A stretch of 64,000 nt of DNA from Chionoecetes opilio (GCA_016584305.1 JACEEZ010023407.1:425001-489000), one strand, 5' to 3'. Shown: positions 43,482 through 55,690, counted from the stretch's first letter. Numbers and translations are program-made. Notes: generated by a model from the letters alone, not told the origin.

Positions 43482-43965
43482 ATATTTTTATATAATATAT
43501 AGAGGAAGTGCAGGGATATTATGAGTATTTGAGTTACCCATCGATTCCGTCCGTCCTCTAATGCTTCCCGTGCTCTTTCTTTACCACTATCCATCGGTTA
43601 GATGGCGTCACAATCGCGGCTTTGAAACTTTACTACAGGAATCACCTTCCTTGTCCTCTATATTCCTTGGTCCCGTCCAAGGAAGCTAGAGAGACTAGCT
43701 TCCTTGTTCTCTAGCTTCCTTGGTCCCGTCTCTGATGTACTGCGTACGCATGATGTATGATAGCCTGACTCGCCCCTGCCCCAATGTTGAGCAACCAGCC
43801 GCAATGTTGAACAACCAAGGGCTACTTTCATCACACGGCCAGTCTGCCCCAGTTCTTGGGTGACTCGTTATGATTCGTGACTCCCTCTATACCGTAGTGT
43901 AGTAACGTTTGTCGTGGATAAAAATGGGTCGTGGGAGGTTTGTGATGGTGGTAAACAGAAGCGTA

Positions 43966-44872
43966 AGGGCTCGTCTACACTATCAGTGGGCACCTGTGGT
44001 TTTGGAGCATGGTAACGGCGAGTACCCGGAAAATGATAGTGTAGACGCAAACAACTGAAGCACCATCCCTGACCGAGGCAGTTCATGAGCAAGCTATATA
44101 TTCGGGCGTGGCCACCTGTGTTACATCCCCAGCAGTGTTACCAGATGCACAGAAACGTCTGCGTTGAACTAGAATTACTAGACAGTTAATCTCCATGCCA
44201 GACGTTCCGGTGTATGGGTTATACAGTGTGAAATTAGTAGAACGTTGATAGTTATGGAGCATACGGTCTGCAAATCCCTGGGATGTACCTGATACGTATG
44301 TACGATGTAGTACCATAGTATTCCACAGGGTTGATAATGAACCATGTTATCTGGCATTACTGCACGCCAAAGACCACCGACCAGCAGCTTGCCCGTTCAC
44401 ACTGTAGTGAGTCCCCTACGTTCTCCGCGCTATCCAGTGTGCGGGTAGCTGCTGCCCGTGTTGGTTGAGCGATAGGTACTGGCGTGCAGGTGTGCCAGAT
44501 AACATGGGCCATTATCAACCCTGTGGAATAATACGGTACATCGTACATACGTACCAGGTACATACCAGGGATTTGCAGACCGTATGCTCCATAACTTTCA
44601 ACGTTCTACTAATTTCACACTGTATAACCCATACACCGGAACGTTTGGCACGGATATTAACTGTCTAGTTCAACGCAGACGTTTCTGTGCATCTGGTAAC
44701 AATGCTGGATGTAGCTCACACGTGGCCACGCCCGAATATATAGCTCGTTCATGAACTGCCTCGGTCAGGGATGGTGCTTCAGTTGTTCGCGTCTACACTA
44801 TCATTTTCCGGGTACTCGCAGTTACCATGCTCCAAAACCACAGGTGCCCACTGATAGTGTAGACGGGCCTTT
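43966..44872. mobile_element. Large foldback element
   Basis: Arms of about 400 bp (43966-44368 and 44481-44872) are inverted with roughly 90% identity around a 112-bp spacer. Termini are GGGCTCGTCTACACTATCAG and GGCCCGTCTACACTATCAG (inverted). The flank is TA or a TWA-like triplet, but the exact duplication is ambiguous. It abuts a LINE tail on the right. No coding capacity. Confidence 0.8.
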
Positions 44873-44877
44873 AGGGC

Positions 44878-45218
44878 TCGGCTTCCATTGCTCCACCCAA
44901 ATAGTTGGTGACGCCCCTGCCCCCTGTCCTCACTGTTTCGCAGAGCTACAAAATCATCTTGAGCACTACCTGCTCCACTGCCCTGCATCCCACTCACTTC
45001 GCCATCTCATCCCTGCCTCCCCAGAGCCAGATTATGTACGGGCTGCACGTGTCGTTGCCTCCTCACCTTTACCTATGCTCGCTGCCCTTGTTTCCTCCTA
45101 CCCTCCTCCCCGTTAACATTTATAAATACCGAACACTCTGACGGGCTTTCTATTTAGCCCGTGCTTCTCTCTTAAGAGAAAGCAATAGGGAAAGAAAAAA
45201 GAAAAGAAAAAAAAACAG
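44878..45218 (+). mobile_element. RNase H-type LINE 3' fragment with poly(A)
   Basis: Encodes CPHCFAELQNHLEHYLLHCP and ends LVSSYPPPR-stop, the zinc-like C-terminus seen in decayed form at 20437-20611. It is followed by a 3' UTR and an A-rich tail (45175-45218). Confidence 0.8.
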
Positions 45219-45803
45219 GTCTGCTTGCCTCTCAGTGGCGACTCGACACACTCACCCTCTTAAAAATGCTGGGGTCACACATTGGCGAATCGGCTGCGCG
45301 AATGTCTGCGAACAAAAAAATGGCCGATTCGTTCCGGATTCCCCGTCCGGAAATGGCGAAGTCTAGGCTCTTGACAGAAATCGCCATTTTGAGCGAACCC
45401 CATCGCCATGTCCCTCGACCACCCCGCGTTCATTCGCCCTGCCAACGCAATCGTTGGAGATGAGGCGCAATATATTCGAGGGAAGGTCACAGCCTACGGC
45501 GATGTATCGCCCAACTTGCGATGGCGATGTATCGTAAGGTCGGCGAATCCACTACAATGTGTTGTCATTCAGGGCGATAATTTGCAATAGATTCTCGCAT
45601 ACATTGCGATTGCCCTGCGTTCGTCTAGCGATAATTCGTAGACATTCGTGGGTACGTTGTGGGTGGGGCACGGTGGTATATATAGTGGGTGCCCACTACC
45701 TGGCTGTACAGTGCTCAAAATACCCCTTCAGCTGCTGCATTGCCATCATGGAGTACCTTAATCTTATTACCGAAGACATTGTGGAGGAGCCTGAATTTGT
45801 TAA

Positions 45804-47220
45804 AGTAATCGTCCAGACCCATTTTTTTTTTGCCGAATTATGTTGAATGTACATTCAAAACACCTAATCCACCAAAAATAATTGATTTCCAGGCCTTATT
45901 TCCGTAAAAACACGACTTGTGTAAAAAGCGCGCGAAAAAAAAAACTTCCCTCCAACAGGGCTACGACTGTTATTGATGACGTCAGAACAGGGACGCCCGC
46001 AGACACTCTGTCTGACACCTGTCGGCAAATGTTATGATGAGCGATTGTACTTCGGTGTCAGGCAGTGAATCTGTCGCTGTGACAGATTTAGAGTACGATG
46101 CTCAATCTGACACCGAAAGAAATGACGCTGGTCGCGTATACTATGAGGAAAACGAACCTCAGATTGTCATGGGATCCTATATGTTTGAGCCCGAGTACGA
46201 GGTGGATTAACACGTGTTAGCAGAGCCTGAGGTTCAGCAGGAGGACCTGGCACTTCTCCAAAGCATGGATTGGTAAATAAGGTTAAACCATGTGTGTGTG
46301 GGAATCACAATGAAGGTACTTTCGAGAAAATCCTATGGTTAGTTTTGGAGCTACAGTCAAACGTCATTACTCGGAAACCACATACTAGCATTAACTACAG
46401 CATAGAGTTGGAAAATATGCGGGCGGGAAGGCAGAAAGTGTGACAGCCACACCACCACAGGGTCTCTCACCACAGGGCACGCCCACTCCACAACTGGTTT
46501 ACTTGGTTTACTTGGTCTTGTTAAGAGGCAAAGCCTCACAGTCGTGGTGGTCCACCGCTGCTGCCAGTCCTGGCGTCCCTGTCTAACAGGGCCACCTGGT
46601 CTGGTATGGTGTTGGCCTAAGTCACTGTCTTACGGGGGGGGCGCCGCCCTTGTCCAGCACACCCGTGTACACAGGCTCACCTCACTCGTCGTCCCCAGCC
46701 TACACACTGGGTAGGCGACTAGTCACGCTGCACATTCTCGCTGGTCTTTCACCCGCTGTGTACACTACACACCGTTCCTCAACACAACTGCTCGCCCCAA
46801 CACACTATAGGCGTGTATCACCCTACACACGCCACTCCTTTCCGTGTGCAAACTTTTCTCGAAAGGCGCAGCTGTCTTGCTGCACCCATAAAGGATGCAT
46901 GCATGTGGCATATAGCAAATAAAAATCTATCAGAAACACCCACATATCTTCAAGTACTATATTTATCTCTGAGTTTACGTGCCTCTGATCAAGCACGGGA
47001 AGATGAGCCTCCCTGATGCTACGTCACCGAGCCTGAGCATGAGCGTCTGCAAACCTTGAGTGTGTTTTGAAAACTCGGGGAATTTGCAGATTTTGATTGC
47101 GGATTATTTAAAAACGGCTGACTGGATACAAAAAGTGACGACGTATTGTTGATATACTCGTTAATGGCTATGATTTGATTGCATTAAATCAGGAATGATG
47201 AAATGGTCCGGACGATTACT
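45804..47220 (+). mobile_element. TTAA element, copy a
   Basis: Starts AGTAATCGTCCAGACC, ends GGTCCGGACGATTACT, flanked by TTAA (45800-45803, 47221-47224). It interrupts the Harbinger transposase so that removal with one TTAA restores the reading frame exactly. The 5' part has a GCGCGCGAAAA motif and a short acidic coding start (46034 on). The 3' part has CACCCATAAAGGATGCATGC, shared with the other copies. Confidence 0.92.
46034..46275 (+). CDS. Acidic N-terminal fragment shared by the TTAA family
   Basis: Encodes MMSDCTSVSGSESVAVTDLE, then VYYEENEPQIVMG and YMFEPEYEVD before a stop (46208-46210). In the same frame, after that stop, EVQQEDLALLQSMDW follows and then TAA. The first 20 codons are conserved in copies b and c, which argues for real coding ancestry. 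The Y-M-F-E-P motif followed at distance by D-W recalls the start of proteins with a P2X7-type intracellular Cys-rich domain; that likeness is from memory and tentative. No Cys-rich part remains. Confidence 0.5.
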
Positions 47221-49072
47221 TTAAAGCTTTTCTTTGTTATCAAAGAAGCCACCTAATGACCATGGTCAGGCTCTGGTTGCACCTCAAAAACCGTAGGAAG
47301 AGAAGGAAGCCCCGAAGTGTCTGGGTACGCCCCTACCTAACCCGTCGTGCCTCCCATGGGCATCATGAGAATCTCATGCGTGAACTGGCAGAACAAGATC
47401 CCTACTCTATAGAAACTTCACCGTCTGGATGCTGACCTTTTCAATCAAATTGTTGAACGTGTACGACCCCACATTGAGAAATCAAGAACGTTCTGGAGGG
47501 AGACATTGGAGCCTGCCCTACGTGTTGCAATAACCCTCAGATTCCTAGCGACCGGGAATTCATACAAGAGTCTCGGGTATGCCTTTCGCGTTGCTCCCAA
47601 CACCATCTCCCTACTTGTACCTGAGACCTGCCGAGCCATTGTAGCAGCATATGGGGATGAGGTCATGCAGATGCCTGACACACCCGAGGGCTGGAAGGAA
47701 GTTGCCCGTGGGTTTCATGAGCGTTGGGATTTCCCCAATACCCCTGGGGGCTATAGATGGGAAGCACATCCGCATCAAAAATCCAGCCTTCAGTGGGTCC
47801 CACTATTACAACTACAAGAAGTACTTCTCAATGATCCTGCTTGCTGTGGTTGATTATGACTACAAGTTCATGTTCATGGATGTCGGAGCTGTGGGGTCAG
47901 AGTCGGATGGGGGTGTCTTTGCACAGTCTAAGCTGTCAGAACTTTTGAAAAACAAGCAAGCCAACCTTCCTCCTGCAGAACCACTACCAGGAGACCCCAC
48001 TGCACACCCTGTAAGCTACTTCCTCGTGGGAGATGAGGCTTTCTCTCTCCGCAACTGGATGATGAAGCCATACCCCCAATAGAAACCTGACTAAACCAGA
48101 GAGGATATATAACTACAGACTCAGCAGGGCACGTCGAGTTGTGGAGAATGCCTTTGGCATTTTGGCTAACAGGTGAGTGTATTGATATTTCTGTTTCTGT
48201 TCAATAAATTTATATGAATACTTATGTCTTTAAGGGAAGGCTGGCTGTATTTTTTATGGATAATGAAATAATGGGTTAGTTTTAAATAAATTTTACTGAC
48301 TAATTGGTATAATACCTAGTTACGTTTGTAGAGTGTGTTGAGGCTAAAAATTGAGGGCTCCTGAAGAAGAGCCCTCTTGGTGGTTATATTCTCATTCTTG
48401 GGTATTTTGACCATGGTGGTGGGGTGGGGGCACGTGTATCAGGTGGCGAGGGAACGTCCGTGAAGCGCAGTGGCTGGGTGAGAATGAAAGAGCGTCGCCC
48501 GTCGCTCGTACTTAGGGGCGAGAGAGCTGCGCATGCGTGAAGATGCGTCGTTGCCACATCGTTAGTACCCACAGTTGCCAGATACACCCGCGCAACATCG
48601 CCATTATTGGCGTTCCTATGGCGATAGAACGCAATTGGGACGCTATATTATCGCAGGTGAGAGCGAATCACGTACGACCTTCCCGCGAATCAACTGCGAT
48701 AATTCGCCATAACCCGATTCTCCGAGGCTGACTGGCGAAAGTTTTGAAATTTTCAAAAGTTTCGCGCGGTCTGGCAACCCCCTGAGATGGCGCGCCAGAC
48801 CGCGCGTCACCCTCTCGAACCTAGGAGAAGGCAAGCGAATGCATGGGCGAATTCCTGGCGTTTTGATCGTAACGGACGGAGAAGCGGCCATTTTTGGGCT
48901 TGGCGGCCATTCGCGCAGCCGATTCGCCAATGTGTGACCCATTACCCCTCTTCCCCCTCCTCCCTCCCTTCCTTCAAGGTCAGGGCGCTTCTTTGCATGC
49001 GGCGAGATTGCACCATAAACACACTACAACAGTCTGTCATAGCACCATAAGGTGACGTCAGTGGGACTACCG

Positions 49073-49111
<39 letters not shown>

Positions 49112-49148
49112 GAGAGAGGAGAGAGAGAGGGGAGAGAGAGAGAGAGAG

Positions 49149-49217
<69 letters not shown>

Positions 49218-49224
49218 GAGAGAG

Positions 49225-49276
<52 letters not shown>

Positions 49277-49611
49277 AAACCGTGAAAAAATGTCTGAAGA
49301 ATAAGAATGGCAGATCTACCCAAGTTTTAAAGTAATTGTCCAGACCCATTTTTTTTTTGCCTAATTATGTTGAATGTACATTCAAAACACCTAATCCACC
49401 AAAAATAATTGATTTCCAGGCCTTATTTCCGTAAAAACACGACTTTTGTAAAAAGCGCGCGAAAAAAAAAATCTTCCCTCCAACAGGGCTACGACTGTTA
49501 TTGATGACGTCAGAACAGGGACGCCCGCAGACACTCTGTCTGACACCTGTCGGCAAATGTTATGATGACCGATTGTACTTCGGTGTCAGACAGTGAATCT
49601 GTCGCTGTGAC

Positions 49612-50056
49612 CGACACTCTTCCCACACACACGCCTGCACACACGCCTGCGCACCAAACACCTTCCTGCACACACACAACACATACACACACAACACACA
49701 GTGTGTGGAGGGCGTGTGTGCAGGCGTGTGTGTGGGAAGGAGGCGTGTGTGTAAGAAGGGTGTCGGTGTGCAGACGTGTGTGCAGGCGTGTGTGTGGGAA
49801 GGGTGTCGGTGTACAGGCGTGTGTGTGGGAAGGAAGCGTGTGTGTGGGAAGGAGGCGTGTGTGTGGGAAGGAGGCGTGTGTGTGTGCAGGCGTCTGTGTG
49901 GGAAGGGTGTCGGTGTGCAGGCGTGTGTATGGGAAGGAAGCGTGTCTGCAGGCGTGTGTGTGGGAAGGAGGCGTGTGTGCAGGCGTGTGTGTGGGAAGGA
50001 GGCGTGTATGCAAGCGTGTGTGTGGGAAGGAGGCGTGTGTGCAGGCGTGGGTAAAA
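49612..50056. repeat. GT-rich minisatellite in TTAA copy b (left block)
   Basis: Units built from GTGTGTGGGAAGGAGGCGT and GTGTGCAGGC alternate with GGGTGTCGGTGTGCAGG. The right block (51266-51590) has the same units and orientation. Confidence 0.9.
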
Positions 50057-50214
50057 CTTTGGAAGAAGTCCTTCACACCTATCTTTTTTTTCTTCCCCCT
50101 ATAGCCAACAAGCCTGGGGAACTGGCGGGAATACGGGGTTTTTGGGTGGGGGAAGCAAATATAAGTGATTTATGGCTCCCCAAAAAAATCATCAAAGTCA
50201 CTATATGTAAAAAT

Positions 50215-51097
50215 CTAACCTACCCTAACCTTAACCACAAAGTATACCTAACCTAACCTAACCTAACCTTAACCACAAAGTATACCTAACCTAACCTTAA
50301 CCACAAAGTATACCTAACCTAACCTAACCTTAACCACAAAGTATACCTAACCAACCTAACCTTAACCACAAAGTATACCCTAAACCTAAACCTAACCTTA
50401 ACCACAAAGTATACCTAACCTCAACCTTAACCAACAAAGTATACCTAACCTAACCTAACCTTAACCACAAAGTATACCTAACCTAACCTTAACCACAAAG
50501 TATACCTAACCTAACCTTAACCACAAAGTATACCTAACCTAACCTAACCTTAACCACAAAGTATACCTAACCTAACTAGCCTAACCTTAACCACAAAGTA
50601 TACCTAACCTAACTAGCCTAACCTTAACCACAAAGTATACCTAACCTAACCTAACCTTAACCACAAAGTATACCTAACCTAACCTTAACCACAAAGTATA
50701 CCTAACCTAACCTTAACCACAAAGTATACCTAACCTAACCTAATCTAACCTTAACCACAAAGTATACCTAACCTAACCTTAACCACAAAGTATACCTAAC
50801 CTAACCTTAACCACAAAGTACACCTAACCTAACCTAACCTTAACCACAAAGTATACCTAACCTAACCTAACCTTAACCACAAAGTATACCTAATCTAACC
50901 TAACCTAACCTTAACCACAAAGTATACCTAACCTAACGTAACCTTAACCACAAAGTATACCTAACCTAACCTTAACCACAAAGTATACCTAACCTAACCT
51001 TAACCACAAAGTATACCTAGCCTAACCTAACCTTAACCACAAAGTATACCTAACCTAACCTAACCTTAACCACAAAGTATACCTAACCTAACCTAAC
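50215..51097. repeat. Telomere-like satellite
   Basis: About 30 copies of a composite unit, TTAACCACAAAGTATACC followed by one to four CCTAA repeats. It is interstitial, in the middle of a TTAA element, and is not a chromosome end. Confidence 0.92.
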
Positions 51098-52884
51098 TGG
51101 ACTTAGAATTTTTTGAGGCACCTCATATTTCATAGCGGTCGTGTGGGTTAACCAAGGCTGAGCGCACGCTGGAACCTATACAGATGTGAAGTATAATAAG
51201 CATACAATACAGTGCGGTAGTTCATTTCAGTCAAAGCCGGAAGGATGAGTTCCAAAGTATTTCCCAGGCGTGTGTGTGGGAAGGGTGTCGGTGTGCAGGC
51301 GTGTGTGTAGGAAGGAAGCGTGTGTGGCAGCGTGTGTGGGGGAAGGAGGCGTGTGTGCAGGCGTGTGTGGGAAGGGTGTCGGTGTGCAGGCGTGAGTGTG
51401 GGAAGGGTGTCGGTGTGAAGGCGTGTGTGTGGGACGGAGGCGAGTGTGCAGGCGTGAGTGTGGGAAGGGTGTCGGTATGCAGGCGTGTGTGTGGGAAGGA
51501 GGCGTGTATGCAAGCGTGTGTGTGGGAAGGAGGCGTGTGTGTGGGAAGGGTGTCGGTGTGCAGGCGTGTGTGTGGGAAGGAAGCATGCTGCACCCATAAA
51601 GGATACATGCATGTGGCATATAGCAAAAAAAATCTATCAGAAACACCCAAATATCTTCAAGTACTATTATATTTATCTCTGTGTTTACGTGCCTCTGATC
51701 AGCGCGGGAAGAGGAGCCTCCCTGATGCTACGTCACGGAGCCTGAGCCTGAGCGTCTGCAAATCTTGAGTGCGTTTTGAGAACTCGGGGATTTTGCAGAT
51801 TTTGATTGCGGATTATTTAAAAACGGCTGACTGGATACAAAAAGTGACGACGTATTGTTGATATACTCGTCAATGGCTATGATTTGATTGCATTAAATCA
51901 GGAATGATGAAATGGTCTGACCGATTACTTTAAGTCTAAGGCAAATGTAAAAAGTAACGAAAAAAAAATTATGCATGTCGGTAGGTTTCTGATAAGGATG
52001 TGTGGAGGTGAACATAATCGAAAGGAGACCCCGCGTGCGTGGAGATTCGAAGCAGAAACGTATTGCATGAGATGTATTGAACTCGCGACCAAGTTGCCTT
52101 AATCAAGCACCCATAGCGGCAATAACTTAGGTCGCTGCTCGGCCTTCATTCCCAACCATGACCTTATTTATCTTGTTTTATCTTCTTAATCTTTTTGACA
52201 CATTATTTCACTTTCATTTTTTTTATTAATCGACATGTTCTCACAGAGGTATTTCGAAGTTTGATTAAGGGTATAACAAAAGTGTTTTTAAACCGTGCGG
52301 TGTTTATTTAGTCCAAAAGTTGATGTCTAATGCTTGGTTACGTGCAGGAAATCATTGGTCTGTTTTACAAAACGAAATGGCTCAGTGGTAATCATGTGGG
52401 ATCGCGTTGCAGCCTCCCCGCGTTCGAACCCGACTCACTGTTTGAGCTCATTTTGGGTTGGTGGTGGTGGTGTTTATCGTGAATAACCTCGCTGTTGGTA
52501 GCCTATACTGTACTACATACATTCGAATGGCTTAGGTAGATTCAAGTATCTTATATCAACTCCAAAGTAAGTCCATTTGTTCCTTTCTTCCCAGACTCAC
52601 CCTTATTTCTACCGACCTTTATTTATGTATTTGAAAGTTCATACTATATCATTTATCTTTACCAAGCTCCCGGAAAACCTCTCGCCTCTACATACTTTCT
52701 TTCCTAGTTTCTTTTTTCTCTACTCTTTCTCTTCTCTCATCTTCGCTCCCTTAATTGTTTGAGGTTTCGAGGTTTGATTTCGAGACACTACAGAACATCA
52801 TTTTGAGGCAGGCAGTCAGTGTGCGGCTTGCGGCGGCGGCGACAGGTTGCATGTAAGTGTGCTTGTGTGTTTAGTTATCTGGTA

Positions 52885-53022
52885 TGAGTCAATAGGGAGC
52901 TTTAAAAGGAGGGTAGATAGCTTCATAGATGGGGATGAAAGGTGGAGGTAGGTAGTGTTAAGTAACAGGAACTGCCACGTGTAGGTCTCGCGGCCTCTGT
53001 AGCTTCCTTATGTTCCTATGTA
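52885..53022 (+). repeat. LINE RT C-terminal tail fragment
   Basis: Shares SxGSFKRRVDSFxD-type coding and the 3' end TGTAGCTTCCTTATGTTCC with 975-1235. Only the tail remains. Confidence 0.65.
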
Positions 53023-53933
53023 TCGTCTGGTTGTCTTATCATTCATGCCATTCCCGTCCTTATCCCTTATCTTACCTCACTTATCACGCCTTCGTATCAA
53101 TCTCACCTCTATAATCGTTACGCATCCTNTCATATAAAAGGGACCCATATCAGGAAAGACCGCAGTCCTCGCATTTTTACCGTATCTTTCCCTTACTACC
53201 CTACTAACCTAACCATTACCGTCGGCAAGAGTTCCCGGTTTGTGTCGGGACGATAATTTCGGTAGAAAAGAGTACCAGAGGTACCGATCTCATTATCCCT
53301 GAATGATACGATTAGGTCACTCAGAATGTCTGCCTCTTAACGCCCTTGAAGTATATGATTATATGGTCAACCATGATGTCTGCCCCTTATTGTCCCTGAA
53401 TTGTTAGGTTAATCAGGATGGCTGGCCCATTATTGCACCTGAATGATTTATTAAAAGTCAATCAGGATGTCTGCGCCTTAGTGTCACCAAATTCTGTATT
53501 TCTGGTCAATCAGGGACCCTTCCTCATCGCTTAATTTATACAGGGCACATAGATTTGTTGTGTCAAGCCAGAGATCAGCTGAGTAATGTTTGTAAACACT
53601 ATTTATCTCGTGGAAGCCTAGTGATTTGCTGATAGATCTGAATAGATAATATAAATCACTGCTGTGATTCGCTATTATCGAGGATGACGTCATTGTATTC
53701 GCCCGCCAATCAACTGTCTCTGTTGAGATACTCCGAGATACTCCTCCTTACGCCCGGCGTAAGGTCATCTTCGGCGGATTATTCAAACAGCCTCGGCGCA
53801 GGGGAGGGGGGGGGGGGCGAGGGTTGCGCCGGAGTAGCATTTACGCCATACTTACGCCACTTGACTTACGCTTTGTTGCTGGATCTGGCCCCTGGAGCAC
53901 GAGGACGAGGACCAAACGCTGGGGCTCATCCTA
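53023..53933. other. No gene seen
   Basis: Unique-looking sequence with one ambiguous base (53129). It holds three to four diverged tandem units of about 65 bp containing TCAGGATGTCTGCCCCTTA (53310-53500) and a G-run near 53805. Short frames lack support. Confidence 0.5.
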
Positions 53934-54625
53934 GGCCCGGTGTCGTGTGGGCAAGTGTCTGTTTATGAGGGAATGTCTGTTTACTAACAAAGGCAAAGAA
54001 AACGGGAGTTGAGGGGAATAACTATTATTTTTGACAGGATTTTCTTGAAAATAACCTCATTGTGATTCCCATAAAAAGTTACTATAATTAAAGTAAACTT
54101 AAACCTAACCTAACTTAACCTAACCTAACTTAACGTTTTTCTAACCTTACCTAACCTAGCGGTCTGCCGAAAAGGGAGAGCGCGGGGAGAATATGCCGCC
54201 TGGACATGCCTTTGTTGATCAAGTCAAAATTAGTAATTACTCCCCTCAACTCCCGTTTTCCTTGCCTTTTGTTAGTAAACAGACATTCCCTCATAAACAG
54301 ACACTTGCCCACACGACACCGGTTCACACTTCACGTTTTTGCTGGACGTAGTCTACGTGCGTCTTGTCATCAGTGACACACAGTACGTCACAGTGAGGTC
54401 ACTCCCTGCCTGTGTAGGGTGAACCAGAGCTCACGCGACCACGTTGCTGGAGCAGTGATGACGTCACTGACCTTGAGAGACTGCATCCCAGCTCACATTA
54501 TTCGGAGCTCCCAATTCTTTCTACGTAGTCTACGTGCGTCTTGTTATCGCGACGTCACGGTGACGTCACGATAACAAGACGCACGTAGACTACGTCCAGC
54601 AAAAACGTGAAGTGTGAACCGGGCC
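53934..54625. mobile_element. MITE with GGCCCGGTTCACACTTCACG termini, carrying a nested MITE
   Basis: The right end is the complement of GGCCCGGTTCACACTTCACG. The left end is the same but split after GGCCCGGT by the nested element 53942-54319. Further inverted repeats (TTTTTGCTGGACGTAGTCTA) extend the arms. Outer target duplication is unclear (TA on the left, TTA on the right). Confidence 0.75.
53942..54319. mobile_element. Nested foldback MITE with telomere-like core
   Basis: Arms of about 85 bp beginning GTCGTGTGGGCAAGTGTCTG are inverted and flanked by CGGT on both sides (53938-53941, 54320-54323). The loop contains CCTAACCTAACTTAACC repeats (54085-54160). Confidence 0.82.
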
Positions 54626-54659
54626 TTACTCTGCCTTCTACACGAGGTGACAATCCAAT

Positions 54660-54885
54660 ACTCTGAACACCTGGAGATTCATAACATAATTTCCATTGTA
54701 TTTTGGCTACCATTAGATTATTTTTTAGTGAATATAAGCAATATTTTATAGATATAATCTGTTTAATATCATTGACGACTAACTAATTTGTTATTTTGTT
54801 ACTTTTCTTAATTGTATGGCTCGACAACATATGATTTTTTTTTGTAGCATAGGAAAGATCTGGACGTGAAAGGTTAAGGTACTGC
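54660..54885. repeat. Diverged piggyBac-type MITE relative
   Basis: Aligns with 19040-19229 (ATTTCCATTGT, GGCTACCATTAGA, ATGGCTCGACAACATA) and ends GACGTGAAAGG|TTAA. The left terminus is degraded. Confidence 0.65.
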
Positions 54886-55076
54886 TATTCTTCATCCTCT
54901 TCCTTTTTTTTTTGTCTGTGTCGCCTTCTCATTTGTTGGAATTGCTACGTATATTCACGCTACGTCACTAACTTTGTATTCCAGTTATAAGTATAACACA
55001 AACATCATTAATTGATTTTATCCTTTCTTTTCCTATAGAACGCATGGTAATCGTGAGTGCTTGGGGGAGGGGGGGG

Positions 55077-55162
<86 letters not shown>
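55077..55162. repeat. (GA)n microsatellite
   Basis: Pure GA run. To the right, 55163-55690 shows no gene, only a short (CA)n at 55325-55348. Confidence 0.9.
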
Positions 55163-55165
<3 letters not shown>

Positions 55166-55690
55166 CAGTTCCAAACCCCGTCGCTCTCACCACCATCACA
55201 ACTAACAAAAACAACAACAATGATAATGATAGCAAAAGCAAACAACGATAATGGTTATTACAAAACTTCAACTAGCAATACTAACTCGTCACAACTACTC
55301 AAATAACCAGATCAAGCGATATACACACGCACACACACACACACACACTTTGTCCTTAACACATCAGAATTACCACCATTGATTTATTCTTCTTTATTCC
55401 TTGAAGTTCTTACGATGGAAAGTGGTGGCTACATATATAAAAGCCCCGTTCAAAAACGAGCATACAATGACTGGCAGACTTTGTTCGTCACAGACAAAGT
55501 CTGCAGACACAGTGGTTAACGTTATCCACACGGCGGTGTCTGGCCAGTCAAGTTTCATCATTACCTTAGAATGGATCCCAATACTTTCCATACTCTTAAC
55601 AAAATAAGACCGTACATTATCAAGCAGGACACAAATATGAGGGGTAGCATAACACCAGACGCTTGGCTTGAGGCTATATATACAGTATGT

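Larger units (their letters stand above)
45748..48172 (+). pseudogene. Harbinger transposase (HARBI1-like nuclease), interrupted and frame-shifted
   Basis: ATG at 45748 starts MEYLNLITEDIVEEPEFVK. Removal of the insert 45804-47220 continues in frame to KNRRKRRKPRSVWVRPYLTR, then LMRELAEQDPYS. After a shift near 47408 come DADLFNQIVERVRPHIEKSR and ITLRFLATGNSYKSLGYAF. After an extra G at 47746-47750 come AIDGKHIRIKNPAFSGSHYY (first D), VGSESDGG (second D) and [17 protein letters not shown]. After another shift near 48080 come [20 protein letters not shown] (E), ending AACAG|GTGAGT. The DDE set is recognisable. The insertion and at least three frameshifts make it nonfunctional. Confidence 0.88.
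45272..48940 (+). mobile_element. PIF/Harbinger transposon
   Basis: Perfect inverted ends of at least 32 bp, beginning GGGTCACACATTGGCGAATC, bound 3,669 bp. The right flank starts TTA (48942-48944) and TTA also precedes the left end by a few bases (45260-45262), so a TTA duplication is plausible though the left boundary has extra bases. Subterminal regions carry many GCGATTCGCC-like words. It contains a Harbinger transposase gene and, within it, a 1,417-bp TTAA element. A second Myb/SANT-like ORF was not recognised. Confidence 0.88.
49331..51929 (+). mobile_element. TTAA element, copy b, with telomere-like core
   Basis: Starts AGTAATTGTCCAGACC, ends GGTCTGACCGATTACT, flanked by TTAA (49327-49330, 51930-51933). 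The left 280 bp and right 340 bp match copy a. Between them are two blocks of a GGAAGGxGGCGTGTGTGxAGG minisatellite (49612-50056 and 51266-51590). These enclose about 1.2 kb that contains a telomere-like satellite. At 7534 segment I has the uninterrupted TTAA. The coding start MMTDCTSVSDSESVAVTD runs directly into the minisatellite. Confidence 0.9.
48945..52740 (+). repeat. Duplicated segment II (partner of 7294-9290)
   Basis: Backbone at 48945-49330 and 51930-52740 matches segment I. It has a long interrupted (GA)n (49075-49270), lacks the MITE and Helitron found in segment I, and instead carries the TTAA element 49331-51929. No gene is seen in the backbone. Confidence 0.85.

Noticed and set aside
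48360..48395. GAGGGCTC...GAGCCCTC hairpin followed by T-rich sequence, terminator-like
   Set aside because: Rho-independent terminators are bacterial; this is inside a eukaryotic DNA transposon and probably incidental.
50215..51097. Chromosome end
   Set aside because: The array is interstitial, mixed with TTAACCACAAAGTATACC, and enclosed by TTAA element ends.
53684..53968. Open frame of 94 residues with a G-rich centre
   Set aside because: No recognisable motif or splice context; it ends in the terminus of a MITE.
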